This document shows positions 28,021-40,586 of a DNA stretch of 40,752 nt, piece by piece. The stretch covers positions 1 through 40,752 of the forward strand of contig NZ_MVHH01000035.1 in NCBI RefSeq assembly GCF_002086515.1, given 5' to 3'. Source of the DNA: Mycolicibacter arupensis. Lineage in GTDB: Bacteria; Actinomycetota; Actinomycetes; Mycobacteriales; Mycobacteriaceae. The position numbers and the translations under genes were made by a program. The notes beneath the pieces were generated by a model. It searched no databases and was not told where the DNA came from. It worked only from the letters and a program-made list of their open reading frames with translations. The first letter of the stretch is position 1, and each line of letters opens with the position of its first letter.

Positions 28021-29208
28021 CTACGACGCTGTGTCGGCCGCCGCCGCGACGGCCGCGGCAACCGCCGGTTCGACTCGCGGGTCCAGCGGACTCGGAACGA
28101 TACGGTCCGGCGCAAGATCGTCGGCGACCACGGAGAAGATCGCCTCTGCGGCAGCCAATTTCATCGCCTCAGTGATTCGGTGCGCACCGGCGTCCAGCGC
28201 GCCGCGGAACACTCCGGGAAAGGCCAGCACATTGTTGATCTGGTTGGGGAAGTCGCTGCGCCCGGTGGCCACCACCGCCGCGTACTTCGCCGCCAGGTCG
28301 GGGTGGATCTCGGGGTCGGGGTTGGACAGCGCGAACACCACCCCACCCGGGGCCATCGAGGCGATCAACTCCTCGGGCACCACACCACCGGAGGCACCCA
28401 GGAAGACATCGGCACCGGCCAGCGCCTCGGCCAGGCCGCCGGTGATACCCCGCGGATTGGTCCGCTGCGCCAGCTCGAGCTTGACCTCGTTCATGCCCGC
28501 GCGCTCCGGATGCAGCACGCCCTGCGAGTCCAGCACGATCATCTCCGTGACGCCCCGGGACAGCAGGATGTTCGCACAGGCCACTCCCGCGGCACCGGCG
28601 CCGGAAACCACCACCCGCAGCGACGCGATCTCGCGATCGATCACCTTGGCCGCCCCCAGCAGGGCCGCCAGTGCCACGATCGCGGTGCCGTGCTGGTCGT
28701 CGTGCATCACCGGGCAGTCCAGCGCCTCGATCACGCGGCGCTCGATCTCAAAGCAGCGTGGAGCCGAGATGTCCTCCAGGTTGACGGCGCCGAACGAGGG
28801 GCGCAGCCGCACCAGCGTCTCGACGATCTCGTCCGGGTCCTTGGTGTCCAACACAATCGGAATGGAATCGAGGCCGGCAAACGTCTTGAACAGCGCCGCC
28901 TTGCCCTCCATCACCGGCAGTGACGCCGCCGGCCCGAGGTCACCCAGACCGAGGACCGCGGTGCCGTCGCTGACCACGGCCACCAGTCGGTGCGCCCACG
29001 TGTAGCGGGCCGCCAGCGTGTGGTCGGCGGCGATGGCGCGACTGACCTGAGCAACACCCGGGGTGTAGGCGATCGAGAGCGCGCGTTGGCTGTCCAGCGG
29101 GGTTTTCAGGTCGACAGAGATCTTTCCGCCCGCGTGGGCTTCGAAGATCTCTTCATCTCCGATGACGATCGGAGTGCTGTTCACCATATTCGCAAGGTTC
29201 TCTGGCAT
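28021..29208 (-). CDS. Malic enzyme, short bacterial form (MalE/MaeB-core type)
   Basis: 395 residues from ATG 29208 (MPENLANMVNSTPIVIG). It converts malate to pyruvate and CO2 with reduction of NAD(P). Catalytic Y48 (YTPGVAQV) and K103 (EGKAALFK) are present. Metal ligands are E145, D146 (NLEDISAPRCFE) and D171 (HDDQHGTA), and the nucleotide-binding loop is SGAGAAGVACANIL. The length fits the ~390-residue enzymes of corynebacteria and other actinobacteria, not the ~550-residue Mez (Rv2332) of M. tuberculosis. An upstream in-frame start would add an uncharacteristic leader. It is followed after 8 bp by lpqZ, and malate dehydrogenase lies 3.4 kb away, suggesting anaplerotic carbon handling. 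Confidence 0.93.
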   Translation of the reverse strand: MPENLANMVNSTPIVIGDEEIFEAHAGGKISVDLKTPLDSQRALSIAYTPGVAQVSRAIAADHTLAARYTWAHRLVAVVSDGTAVLGLGDLGPAASLPVMEGKAALFKTFAGLDSIPIVLDTKDPDEIVETLVRLRPSFGAVNLEDISAPRCFEIERRVIEALDCPVMHDDQHGTAIVALAALLGAAKVIDREIASLRVVVSGAGAAGVACANILLSRGVTEMIVLDSQGVLHPERAGMNEVKLELAQRTNPRGITGGLAEALAGADVFLGASGGVVPEELIASMAPGGVVFALSNPDPEIHPDLAAKYAAVVATGRSDFPNQINNVLAFPGVFRGALDAGAHRITEAMKLAAAEAIFSVVADDLAPDRIVPSPLDPRVEPAVAAAVAAAADTAS

Positions 29209-29373
29209 CGGTAGTCCAGGGTACTGCGCTGGCTGTGCTCGCTCTCTATCGGCCGGGGCAGGACCGGCGTCCCCCGGGCACAAATACGCGCTTTCGCTGA
29301 TGTTTTGCGGGCCCGGCGGGCCGCATCCTGGCTAACATGAGCAAACCCACGGACACGCGGGCGGTGGACTGAA

Positions 29374-29388
29374 ATGAGTTGGGCGTGA
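29374..29388 (+). other. Four-codon upstream ORF overlapping the regulator start
   Basis: ATG-AGT-TGG-GCG-TGA (MSWA) ends inside the GTGA that starts the cyclase/LuxR gene. GGTGGA precedes its ATG as a possible ribosome site, so translation could couple into the long gene. It is short enough to be chance. Confidence 0.25.
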
Positions 29389-32300
29389 CTGAACTCCCGA
29401 CCGGAACGGTGACGTTGCTGCTGGCCGACGTCGAGGGCTCCACGCGTCTGTGGGAGACCCAGGCCGACCAGATGACGGCCGCGATCGAGCGATTGGACCG
29501 CATCCTCGCCGAGGTCCTAGTCGCCCACAGCGGGGTACGACCGGTCGAGCAGGGTGAGGGCGACAGCTTCGTGGCGGCGTTCGCGAGGGCCAGCGACGCC
29601 GTGGCCTGCGCGGTGGCCCTGCAGCGCGCACCGCTGGCACCGATTCGGCTCCGCATCGGCCTGCACAGCGGCGAGGTGCAGCTGCGCGATGAAGGCAACT
29701 ACATCGGACCGACCATCAACCGCACCGCACGCATCCGCGACCTGGCCCATGGCGGCCAGACCGTCCTCTCGGCGATCACCGAAGCCTTGGTGATCGACCG
29801 GATGCCTGCGGGCACCTGGCTCATCGAGCTGGGCAGCTATCCCTTGCGTGGGCTGCCTCGCCCCGAGAAGGTGCTGCAGTTGTGTCACCCCGAGCTGCAC
29901 AACGAGTTCCCGCCACTGCGGGCCTCCGGGGGCGTCACGTGCACTCGTCTGCCACCGCAACTGACCAGCTTCGTCGGACGCACCGCGCAGATCCACGACG
30001 TTCGGGCGCTGCTGGAAGACAACCGGCTGGTCACGTTGACCGGTTCAGGAGGAGCCGGCAAGACGCGGCTGGCGGTGCGGATCGCCGACCAGCTGGCCGA
30101 CCGCTTCGCCGACGGTGTGTGTTACGTCGACCTGGCGCCGATCACCGACCCCGAGCTGGTGCCGATGATTGCCGCTCGGGCCTTGGGCCTGCCCGATCAG
30201 CCGGATCGCTCCGCGACCGACACCCTCATCCGCTGGCTCGCCGAGCGGCACCTACTGCTGGTGCTCGACAATTGCGAGCACCTGCTGGATGCGTCCGCCG
30301 CGCTGTTACTGAGCCTGCTGGGCGCCTGCCCGCATCTGACGATCCTGACGACCAGCCGGGAGCCGATCGCGGTAGACGGCGAGGTCGTCTGGCGGGTGCC
30401 CTCGCTGTCGCTGGCAGACGAATCGGTCACGCTGTTCATCGACCGCGCTCACCACGCCCGTCCCAACTTCGCCGTGACCGACGACCAGGCCGCCACCGTG
30501 GCGGAGATCTGCCGGCGGCTTGACGGCATGCCGTTGGCCATCGAGCTGGCCGCGGCACGTGTTCGGTCGTTGTCCCTCAACGAGATCCTGGAGGGGCTGC
30601 ACGACCGGTTCCGCCTACTGACCGGCGGTTCGCGGCGCGCCGTGCGTCGCCAACAGACGCTGCACGCCTCCGTCGACTGGTCGCACGCCCTGCTGACCGA
30701 TCCCGAGCGGGTGCTGTTCCGTCGGTTGGCCGCCTTCATGGACGGATTCGATCTCCACGCGGCACAGACGGTGGCCGGATGCGGAGCCATCGCGAGCCAT
30801 CAGGTGCTCGATCAACTCACCTTGTTGGTGGACAAATCTCTGGTGATCGCCGAGAACACCACCGGGCGAACGCGGTACCGGATGCTGGAAATGGTGCGGC
30901 AGTACGCACTCGAGAAACTGGGAGAATCCGGCGAAGCCGACACCATCCGCGCTCGTCACCGTGACCACTACACGCTGATGGCGACCGCGCTCGACACACC
31001 GCCCCACGAAGAACACGACGTGCTGCTGGCAAAAGCAGATAGTGAGATCGACAATCTCCGTGCCGCTTTCGCGTGGAGCCAGGAGAACGGGGAGGCAGAG
31101 CAGGCCCTGACGTTGGCCTCGTCCCTGCTTCCGCTCTGGCTGGGACGCGGCCGTATCGCCGAAGGCGTGGCCTGGTTCGATGCTGCGCGTCGCGGCAACA
31201 CCACAGGTACCGCCCCGGTTACCCGCCCCACCCAGGCGCGGGCATTGGCCGACCACGCGCTGCTCAACGCCTGGGGCCTGTCCTTGAACAGCATTGACCA
31301 AGCGCAGGAGGCCGTCGCGATCGCCCGCGACCTCGACGACAAGGTGCTGCTGGTCAGAGCACTCACGGCGTGTGTCAGCATCGCGGCCTACCAGGCGGAG
31401 GTGGCGGCGCCATACTTCGCCGAGGCGATCGAGCTGGCCAGCGCCCTGGATGACCGCTGGCGGCTGAGCCAGATTCTGGGTTGGCAGACCTACGCAGCAG
31501 CCGTGACCGGCGACCTCACCGCCGCTCTCGCCATCGGCTGGCAAGGCCGAGACCTGGCCGATTCCCTGGGCGATCAGTTCAACTCACGCTATTGCCGCAA
31601 CTGGCAGGGGATGGCCCAGTACCTGCAGGGCGGCCTGGCTGGGGAGATCACACGCTGCCATGCGATGGTCACCGAGGCCACCGATGCGGGAGACCTGCTC
31701 AATCGGTTCCTCGGCCTGCAGAACCTGGCGTTGGCGTCGGCCTTCAGCGGCCAGATCGGCGAAGCCGACGAGGTACTGAAGGAGTTGATCGAAACCGGCT
31801 CGGAACTCAGTGGTGTCCACGAGGGCGTGGCCTATATGGCACTGGGGCTGGCGGCGTTGGCCACCGGCGACGCGACGGCAGCTGCAGCCGCACAGGAGCG
31901 GATGTGGCACCACGTCGGTATCTACGACCAGATTGCCGCCATATTCCGCTGGAGTCGGGCCGAGACGGCGTTGGCGTTGGGCGATCTCACCGCAGCACAG
32001 CAGTGGGCCGACGACGGTGTCGCCGCAACGACGGGGTGGTACCAGATGATGAGCCTGGTCCCGCGTGCACGGGTAGCTCTGGGCCACGGCGCACCCGAAC
32101 GGGCCGAAGGCGATCTCTACGCGGCCCTCGCGATCGCCGACGAGACCGGGGCGCAAACCGGAGTTCCCGAGGTCTTCGAGTGTCTGGGTGCCACTGCCTC
32201 TCAAGCCGACCGCACCCACGAAGCAGCCCGCCTGTTCGGCGCCGCCGACGGCATCCGGCGACGCACAGGGGCCGTCCGGCTACGAGTCCACGACGCCGAC

Positions 32301-32636
32301 TGGGAGACCTGGTTGGCCACCCTGCGGGCTGCGATGGACGCCAAGGAACTCGACTCCGCATGGGCCGACGGGGCCGCGCTGTCCACTCCAGCGGCCATCG
32401 GCTACGCGCTGCGCGGACGCGGGCAACGCAAGCGGCCACCGCTGGGCTGGGGGTCGCTCACCCCGACCGAACTCGATGTCGCCAGGCTCGTCAGCGAAGG
32501 CCTGTCCAACAAGGACATTGCCGCTCGGCTCTTCGTCTCGTCGCGAACCGTGCAGACGCATCTGACCCACGCCTACGCCAAGCTCGGGATCACTTCCCGC
32601 GTGCAACTGGCACAGGAAGTCACCCGTCGGGCTTAG
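29385..32636 (+). CDS. Cyclase-NTPase-LuxR multidomain regulator (Rv0386-like)
   Basis: 1083 residues from GTG 29385; a TTG two codons earlier is an alternative. Residues 1-160 are a class III nucleotide cyclase domain with metal aspartates D15 ([10 protein letters not shown]) and D60 (GEGDSF) and transition-state N112/R116 (INRTAR). The purine-specifying residues are Q56 and N105 instead of Lys/Asp. That is the pair described for Rv0386, which makes cAMP with a cGMP side activity. Next comes an NB-ARC/AAA-like NTPase (Walker [10 protein letters not shown]226; [11 protein letters not shown]). A helical TPR-like region follows, and finally a C-terminal LuxR/GerE HTH ([35 protein letters not shown]). 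It is a cytosolic DNA-binding regulator; targets are unknown. Its stop is 4 bp from the convergent mdh. Confidence 0.93.
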   Translation: MTELPTGTVTLLLADVEGSTRLWETQADQMTAAIERLDRILAEVLVAHSGVRPVEQGEGDSFVAAFARASDAVACAVALQRAPLAPIRLRIGLHSGEVQLRDEGNYIGPTINRTARIRDLAHGGQTVLSAITEALVIDRMPAGTWLIELGSYPLRGLPRPEKVLQLCHPELHNEFPPLRASGGVTCTRLPPQLTSFVGRTAQIHDVRALLEDNRLVTLTGSGGAGKTRLAVRIADQLADRFADGVCYVDLAPITDPELVPMIAARALGLPDQPDRSATDTLIRWLAERHLLLVLDNCEHLLDASAALLLSLLGACPHLTILTTSREPIAVDGEVVWRVPSLSLADESVTLFIDRAHHARPNFAVTDDQAATVAEICRRLDGMPLAIELAAARVRSLSLNEILEGLHDRFRLLTGGSRRAVRRQQTLHASVDWSHALLTDPERVLFRRLAAFMDGFDLHAAQTVAGCGAIASHQVLDQLTLLVDKSLVIAENTTGRTRYRMLEMVRQYALEKLGESGEADTIRARHRDHYTLMATALDTPPHEEHDVLLAKADSEIDNLRAAFAWSQENGEAEQALTLASSLLPLWLGRGRIAEGVAWFDAARRGNTTGTAPVTRPTQARALADHALLNAWGLSLNSIDQAQEAVAIARDLDDKVLLVRALTACVSIAAYQAEVAAPYFAEAIELASALDDRWRLSQILGWQTYAAAVTGDLTAALAIGWQGRDLADSLGDQFNSRYCRNWQGMAQYLQGGLAGEITRCHAMVTEATDAGDLLNRFLGLQNLALASAFSGQIGEADEVLKELIETGSELSGVHEGVAYMALGLAALATGDATAAAAAQERMWHHVGIYDQIAAIFRWSRAETALALGDLTAAQQWADDGVAATTGWYQMMSLVPRARVALGHGAPERAEGDLYAALAIADETGAQTGVPEVFECLGATASQADRTHEAARLFGAADGIRRRTGAVRLRVHDADWETWLATLRAAMDAKELDSAWADGAALSTPAAIGYALRGRGQRKRPPLGWGSLTPTELDVARLVSEGLSNKDIAARLFVSSRTVQTHLTHAYAKLGITSRVQLAQEVTRRA

Positions 32637-32640
32637 TGCC

Positions 32641-33630
32641 TCAGATCAGGCCCAGGCCGGTGACGGCTTCGCGCTCCTCGGCCAGCTCAGCGGTCGACGC
32701 ATCGATCCGGCTGCGGGAGAAGTCGTCGATCTCCAGGCCCTGCACGATGCTCCAGTCGCCACCGGAGGTGGTAACGGGGAACGACGAGATCAGGCCCTCC
32801 GGCACCCCGTAGGAGCCATCGGAGACCACGGCCATCGACACCCAGTCGTTGTCCGGAGTGCCGAGCAGCCAGCTGCGCGCGGCGTCGACGGTGGCCGACG
32901 CGGCAGAGGCCGCCGACGAAGCCCCACGGGCGTCGATGATCGCCGCGCCCCGCTTGGCGACGGTGGGGATGAAGTCGTTCTCGATCCAGGCCTGGTCATT
33001 GACCACCTCGGCGGCGTTACGCCCACCGACCTCGGCGTGGAACAGGTCCGGGTACTGGCTCGCGGAGTGGTTGCCCCAGATGGTCATCTTCTTGATGTCG
33101 GTGACCTTGGCGCCGGTCTTGGCGGCCAGCTGCGAGATGGCCCGGTTGTGGTCCAGGCGAGTCAGCGCGGAGAAGCGCTCGTTGGGGATGTCGGGGGCGT
33201 TCGTCATCGCGATCAGCGCGTTGGTGTTGGCCGGGTTGCCGGTCACGCCCACGCGGATGTCGGAGGCGGCGACGGCGTTGAGGGCCTTGCCCTGCGCGGT
33301 GAAGATCGCGCCGTTGGCCTCGAGCAGGTCGCTGCGCTCCATGCCCGGTCCGCGGGGGCGGGCGCCGACCAGCAGCGCCAGGTTGACGCCGTCGAAGATC
33401 GTGTTCGCGTCCGAGCCGATCTGCACGCCCGACAGCAGCGGGAAGGCACAGTCGTCGAGCTCCATGACCACGCCCTCAAGCGCCTTGAGCGCGGGCTCGA
33501 TCTCCAGCAGGCGCAGTTCGATCGGCCGGTCGGGGCCCAGCAGTGAGCCGCTGGCAAGGCGGAACAGCAGGCTGTAGCCGATCTGGCCGGCGGCGCCGGT
33601 GACGGCCACCTTGAGTGGGGTTGTGCTCAC
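32641..33630 (-). CDS. mdh: Malate dehydrogenase
   Basis: 329 residues from GTG 33630 with a GAGGAG Shine-Dalgarno; identical in length to M. tuberculosis Mdh (Rv1240). NAD-binding [18 protein letters not shown] (from residue 11), substrate-loop [31 protein letters not shown], and catalytic histidine in [12 protein letters not shown]. It interconverts malate and oxaloacetate in the TCA cycle. Divergent from corA (169 bp gap with no gene; TAGTTT and TAGCAT hexamers on the respective strands are weak -10 candidates). Confidence 0.97.
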   Translation of the reverse strand: MSTTPLKVAVTGAAGQIGYSLLFRLASGSLLGPDRPIELRLLEIEPALKALEGVVMELDDCAFPLLSGVQIGSDANTIFDGVNLALLVGARPRGPGMERSDLLEANGAIFTAQGKALNAVAASDIRVGVTGNPANTNALIAMTNAPDIPNERFSALTRLDHNRAISQLAAKTGAKVTDIKKMTIWGNHSASQYPDLFHAEVGGRNAAEVVNDQAWIENDFIPTVAKRGAAIIDARGASSAASAASATVDAARSWLLGTPDNDWVSMAVVSDGSYGVPEGLISSFPVTTSGGDWSIVQGLEIDDFSRSRIDASTAELAEEREAVTGLGLI

Positions 33631-33799
33631 GTCAAGTGCTCCTCGAACGGGTTCGGCTGGTCTGGCTTTGGTCCGGGTCGAAACTAGCGCACCGGCGTCC
33701 TGCCCGAAACTCGGGGACCCCGCCGGAGAAACGCGCTCAGCGTGCAGGTCGGCGACAGGCGCGTAGCATTTCACCGGCACCTGCGCCGGAGGGAGAGCC

Positions 33800-34837
33800 G
33801 TGATGACCGCATTGCACGACCCGGCACCCCGCGTACTGGTGGACTGCGGTGTCTACGTGGACGGCGAGCGAGTTCCCGGCACGTTCACCCCCGCCGGCGC
33901 CCGCGCCAAAGTGCGTGAGATCGAGGCGGAGGGCCGCTCAGCATTCGTCTGGGTCGGCCTGCATGAGCCGGGCGAAGCCCAGATGCAGGGTGTGGCGGCA
34001 ACATTCCAGCTGCACCCGCTCTCGGTCGAAGACGCCGTTCAGGCACACCAGCGGCCCAAGCTGGAGCGTTACGACGACACCCTGTTCTTGGCGCTCAAGA
34101 CCGTCAACTACGTCCCGCACGAGTCGGCCGTACTGCCGCGCGAGATCGTCGAGACCGGCGAGATCATGATCTTCGTCGGCAAGAACTTCGTGGTCACCGT
34201 CCGCCACGGCGACCACAGTGGCCTCGCCGATGTGCGCAGACGCATGGACTCCGATCCCGAGCAGATGCGGTTGGGGCCCTTTGCCGTGATGCACGCCATC
34301 GCCGACTACGTGGTGGACCGCTACGTGGAGGTGACCAACCTCATGGAAAGCGACATCGACGTCATCGAGGAGGCGGCGTTCGCGCCGGGAACCCGCACCG
34401 ACGTCGAACCCATCTATCAGATCAAACGAGAAGTGGTGGAACTGCGGCGCGCGGTTGCCCCGCTGTCCACCCCGTTTGAGCGGATGCAGAACGACTACCG
34501 GGATCTGATCTCCAAGGAGGTGCGGCGGTATCTGCGCGACGTCGCCGACCACCAGACCCGCGCCGCCGAGCAGATCGCCGGGTATGACGAGTTGCTCAGC
34601 TCGCTGGTGCAGGCCGCGCTCGCGCGGGTGGGCATGCAGCAGAACACCGACATGCGCAAGATGTCGGCGTGGGCGGGCATCATCGCCGTCCCGACCATGA
34701 TCGCCGGGATCTACGGCATGAACTTCGACTACATGCCCGCGCTGCACTGGGTGTTCAGCTATCCGCTGGTGGTGACGGGCATGGGCGTGATCTCCGCGGT
34801 GCTCTACCGCGCGTTCCGCCGCAACGGTTGGCTCTGA
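33800..34837 (+). CDS. corA: CorA-type Mg2+/Co2+ channel
   Basis: 345 residues from GTG 33800 (ATG at 33803 is equally possible) after GGAGGGAGAG. A large cytosolic N-terminal domain ([42 protein letters not shown]) leads into a long stalk helix ([19 protein letters not shown]). Two C-terminal transmembrane helices carry the pore signature [10 protein letters not shown] between them and end in a basic RAFRRNGWL. It forms a pentameric divalent-cation channel in the inner membrane. Corresponds to Rv1239c. The stop is followed by a 16-bp tandem repeat and a giant palindrome. Confidence 0.95.
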   Translation: MMTALHDPAPRVLVDCGVYVDGERVPGTFTPAGARAKVREIEAEGRSAFVWVGLHEPGEAQMQGVAATFQLHPLSVEDAVQAHQRPKLERYDDTLFLALKTVNYVPHESAVLPREIVETGEIMIFVGKNFVVTVRHGDHSGLADVRRRMDSDPEQMRLGPFAVMHAIADYVVDRYVEVTNLMESDIDVIEEAAFAPGTRTDVEPIYQIKREVVELRRAVAPLSTPFERMQNDYRDLISKEVRRYLRDVADHQTRAAEQIAGYDELLSSLVQAALARVGMQQNTDMRKMSAWAGIIAVPTMIAGIYGMNFDYMPALHWVFSYPLVVTGMGVISAVLYRAFRRNGWL

Positions 34838-34846
34838 CCATCCCGC

Positions 34847-34878
34847 GAGGCCCCATCCCCGTGAGGCCCCATCCCCGT
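34847..34878 (+). repeat. 16-bp perfect tandem repeat after corA
   Basis: GAGGCCCCATCCCCGT occurs twice head to tail (34847-34862 and 34863-34878), beginning 9 bp after the corA stop. A third copy starts (GAGG) and runs into the palindrome. Confidence 0.8.
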
Positions 34879-35004
34879 GAGGGGGCGTGTTTGTACGCCG
34901 ACACGCCGCTGCGGCTGTGCAACTCTGCACGCTCACCCCCGGTGCGAGCGTGCGCAGTTGCACGGATTTCTCGGCGTGTCGGCGTACAAACACGCCCCCT
35001 CGCC
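34877..35004. repeat. Giant near-perfect palindrome between corA and the SUFU gene (copies B and C)
   Basis: The outer arms 34879-34908 and 34972-35001 are exact 30-bp reverse complements. The 63 bp between them continue the symmetry with few mismatches (GTGCAACT...GCACGCTC facing GAGCGTGCGCAGTTGCAC). Each half also folds alone (GGCGTGT with ACACGCC). In effect two head-to-head copies of the module seen once after kgd (copy A). It fills the convergent gap and should be a very strong bidirectional terminator or cruciform. Confidence 0.85.
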
Positions 35005-35016
35005 GAAACAACGCCG

Positions 35017-35625
35017 CTAGTGCGGCGCGGAGGCGCGGCGCTGCGGGTCGTGCACGTCCACACCGTCGGAGCGCCAGGCCTCACGCAGGGCCTCGGCGCC
35101 CTTGAGTCGAACCCATGCGGCCTCGGTCGCGGTGATCGGGACGGCGGCCAGAAACCGCACGGGCTCGCGTGGCGGCGCCAGCGCCAGCTCGGCGATATCG
35201 CTCTCACCCAGCAATACCGCGGTGAAAGGAACCGGACCAGAAGGTCCCGTCCACAGCGGCCCGCCGAGGTCGATCAGCGCGTCAGGCGCCAGCACCACTC
35301 CCTCAACGACGGGGGCCGCCGCAACCGCGGCGAGACTGCGGGCCAGCCCGGTATCAGAACCCGAAGAGCGCAGGCGCACAACGATTTCGGCCCGCGGACC
35401 CAGGACCGGGTCCGCAACCAGCTGGCCGGGGTCGCCCATCGGGTGGCGCGAACAACCCGCCGAGACGTAGTGCACCATCCGGTCAGGTCCGGGCCCGAAT
35501 CGCAGTACGTCGATGGGCTCGACTCCCAGGAACGTCACGCGTGCGGTGTCAGGCCCGGCGGTCAGTCCCGCCGCGGCGAAGTGCTCACTGACATGCTCGC
35601 GCACGCGGCCAAGATCGGCACTCAC
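35017..35625 (-). CDS. Suppressor-of-fused (SUFU) domain protein, tail gene of the trehalose importer operon
   Basis: 202 residues from GTG 35625, only 7 nt after the sugC stop. Longer in-frame starts lie within sugC and give Arg-rich nonsense. SUFU-like features: VTFLGVEPIDVLRFG, MVHYVSAGCSRHPMGDP, RAEIVVRLR, VVEGVVLAPDALIDLGGPLW, FTAVLLGESDI, FLAAVPITATEAAWVRLKG, and the ending DGVDVHDPQRR. Bacterial SUFU-domain proteins are cytosolic and mostly uncharacterised; some relatives act as immunity proteins. Cotranscription with lpqY-sugABC is strongly suggested by spacing, but a role in trehalose uptake is only inferred from position. Confidence 0.82.
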   Translation of the reverse strand: MSADLGRVREHVSEHFAAAGLTAGPDTARVTFLGVEPIDVLRFGPGPDRMVHYVSAGCSRHPMGDPGQLVADPVLGPRAEIVVRLRSSGSDTGLARSLAAVAAAPVVEGVVLAPDALIDLGGPLWTGPSGPVPFTAVLLGESDIAELALAPPREPVRFLAAVPITATEAAWVRLKGAEALREAWRSDGVDVHDPQRRASAPH

Positions 35626-35632
35626 CGCCAGC

Positions 35633-36778
35633 TCACCGCCCGGCCGGGGCGACACTGAGGTTCGCTCCGGTCGTGGCGTCGAACACCACCACCGTCTCGG
35701 GGCGCAATGCCAGCTCGATCGGCTGCCCGGCCACCGCCTTCGAGGCAGCCGGCACCCTTGCCACCAGCTCGTTGTCGGCCGGCGCATCTCCCGCGGCGGC
35801 GGGCGTGAAGTACAGGTATTTGTCGGCACCCAGCGATTCGACGAGATCCACCCGCGCCCCCAATGTCACCGCATCCGCCCGCCCGGCCTCGTCGAGCAGC
35901 GCGGCATCGCCGAGATGCTCCGGCCGCACCCCGACCACCACCTCGCCGCCGGCCGGGGCCGGATGCCTGCCGACCGCGTCGCGAACCTCGGCGCTGAGCG
36001 GGACCTCACCGAAGGCCAGGCGTACGCCAGCAGCTGTCAATGTTCCCGGGAAGAAGTTCATGGCCGGCGAGCCGACGAACCCGGCGACGAACAGATTGGC
36101 GGGCCGCTCGTAGAGCTCAGCCGGTGTGCCGATCTGCTGGGCGATGCCGCCGTGCATCACCACCACCCGATCCCCCAACGTCATGGCCTCGGTCTGGTCG
36201 TGCGTGACGTAGACGGTGGTGGTGTCCAGCCTGCGCTGCAGCCGGGCGATCTCGGTGCGCATCTGCACCCGCAGCTTGGCGTCCAGATTCGACAGCGGCT
36301 CGTCCATCAGAAATGCCTTGGGCTGCCGCACGATCGCCCGGCCCATCGCGACGCGCTGACGCTGTCCTCCCGACAGTTGCGACGGCTTGCGATCCAGCAG
36401 CGCGGAAAGGTCGAGGATCTTGGCCACCTCGTCCACCTTTTCGGCGATCTGCGGCTTCTTCATCTTGGCCAGCGTCAAGGGAAACGCGATGTTCTGCCGC
36501 ACCGTCATGTGCGGATACAAGGCGTAGGACTGGAACACCATCGCGATGTCACGGTCCTTGGGCGCACGCTCGTTGACCCGCTCGCCGCCGATCCGCAGCT
36601 CCCCCGACGTGATCTCCTCCAGCCCCGCGATCATGTTGAGGGTGGTGGATTTTCCGCAGCCCGAGGGCCCCACCAAGATGATGAACTCGCCGTCGGCGAT
36701 CGTCAGCGACAGATCTTTCACCGCCACCGCGCCGTCGGGGTAGCTCTTGGTGATGTGGAGGAGTTCGATCTCTGCCAT
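35633..36778 (-). CDS. sugC: Trehalose ABC importer ATP-binding protein SugC
   Basis: 381 residues. ABC motifs: Walker [10 protein letters not shown] (37-45), Q-loop [10 protein letters not shown], signature LSGGQ (135-139), Walker B LMDEP (157-161), D-loop SNLDAKLR and switch H193 (THDQTEA). The C-terminal ~130 residues are the TOBE/regulatory domain of MalK-type importers. With SugA and SugB it powers uptake of trehalose released from trehalose monomycolate. Starts 4 nt after the sugB stop. Equivalent to Rv1238. Confidence 0.95.
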   Translation of the reverse strand: MAEIELLHITKSYPDGAVAVKDLSLTIADGEFIILVGPSGCGKSTTLNMIAGLEEITSGELRIGGERVNERAPKDRDIAMVFQSYALYPHMTVRQNIAFPLTLAKMKKPQIAEKVDEVAKILDLSALLDRKPSQLSGGQRQRVAMGRAIVRQPKAFLMDEPLSNLDAKLRVQMRTEIARLQRRLDTTTVYVTHDQTEAMTLGDRVVVMHGGIAQQIGTPAELYERPANLFVAGFVGSPAMNFFPGTLTAAGVRLAFGEVPLSAEVRDAVGRHPAPAGGEVVVGVRPEHLGDAALLDEAGRADAVTLGARVDLVESLGADKYLYFTPAAAGDAPADNELVARVPAASKAVAGQPIELALRPETVVVFDATTGANLSVAPAGR

Positions 36779-36782
36779 CGGC

Positions 36783-37606
36783 TTATCCCTTCACCGCGCC
36801 GGAGGTCAATCCCGCCACGATCCGTCGTTGGAAGATTAGAACAAAGACGATGATCGGCACGGTGATCACCATGGCGCCGGCCGCGATCGAACCGGTCGGC
36901 TCCTCGAACTGCGAACTGCCGGTGAAATTGGCGATCGCCACCGGCGCGGTGACCGAGGACTTGGTGGCCGTCAGCGACAGCGCCAACAGCAGGTCGTTCC
37001 ACGCGAAGATGAACACCAGGATCGCCGCGGTGACGATCCCCGGCGCCGCAAGTGGAGCGATCACCTTGCGGAATGCCTGACCGGGGGTGGCACCGTCCAT
37101 CTTGGCGGCCTTCTCCAGGTCCCAGGGGATCTCGGCGAAGAACGCCGAGAGGGTGTAGATGGCCAGCGGCAGCGCGAAGGTGATGTACGGGATGATCAGG
37201 CCCAGCCAGGTGTCGAACAGCCCGGTAGCCCGTTCGATGTTGAAAATTGGTGTCACCAAAGAGATCTGGGGAAACATGGCGATGAGCAGGGCGGCTCCGA
37301 CCAACAGCTTCTTGCCGGGGAAATCCAGGCGAGCCACCGCATAGGCGGCCATCGCTCCGATGACCACCGCGATCACCGTGGTGATCAGGCCGATTCCCAC
37401 CGAGTTGATCAGGGCCGAACCGAAGACGTCGCCGGCGAAGATTCCGCGATAGTTGTCCAGCGTGATCGACGACGGAATCAGCTTGCCGTCCTTGACCGTC
37501 GATGTGGGCTTGAGTGACAAAGAGAGGATCCACAGCACCGGGACCAGTGCGTAGACCACCACGGCCAGGTCGATGATCAGCCACGCGGTGCGGCGGCGCA
37601 GCTCGG

Positions 37607-37610
<4 letters not shown>
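36783..37610 (-). CDS. sugB: Trehalose ABC importer permease SugB
   Basis: 275 residues from GTG 37610, overlapping the sugA stop by 4 bases (GTGA). A longer open frame continues into sugA in another reading frame and is not real. Six transmembrane helices and the MalG-type ATPase-coupling loop [26 protein letters not shown] are present. Forms the membrane channel with SugA. Equivalent to Rv1237. Confidence 0.94.
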
Positions 37611-40507
<2,897 letters not shown>

Positions 40508-40535
40508 GGCATTTCTCTCTCCTCGCTCCGAGAGG

Positions 40536-40558
40536 CGGGCTGTCGGACGACAGGCCGC
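40536..40558. promoter_or_regulatory. Palindrome in the divergent gap of the Rv1234- and Rv1233c-like genes
   Basis: CTGTCG (40540-40545) and CGACAG (40548-40553) pair perfectly around GA. With one mismatch the arms extend to 11 bp (GCGGGCTGTCG facing CGACAGGCCGC). Placed midway between two divergent starts, it is a plausible operator. Confidence 0.4.
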
Positions 40559-40573
40559 ACCCGGCGCATCGGC

Positions 40574-40579
40574 TAGGTT
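40574..40579 (+). promoter_or_regulatory. Putative -10 (TAGGTT) of a leaderless Rv1233c-like transcript
   Basis: TAGGTT ends exactly 7 nt before the ATG at 40587 and no Shine-Dalgarno is present. No clear -35. Confidence 0.4.
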
Positions 40580-40586
40580 GAACAGC

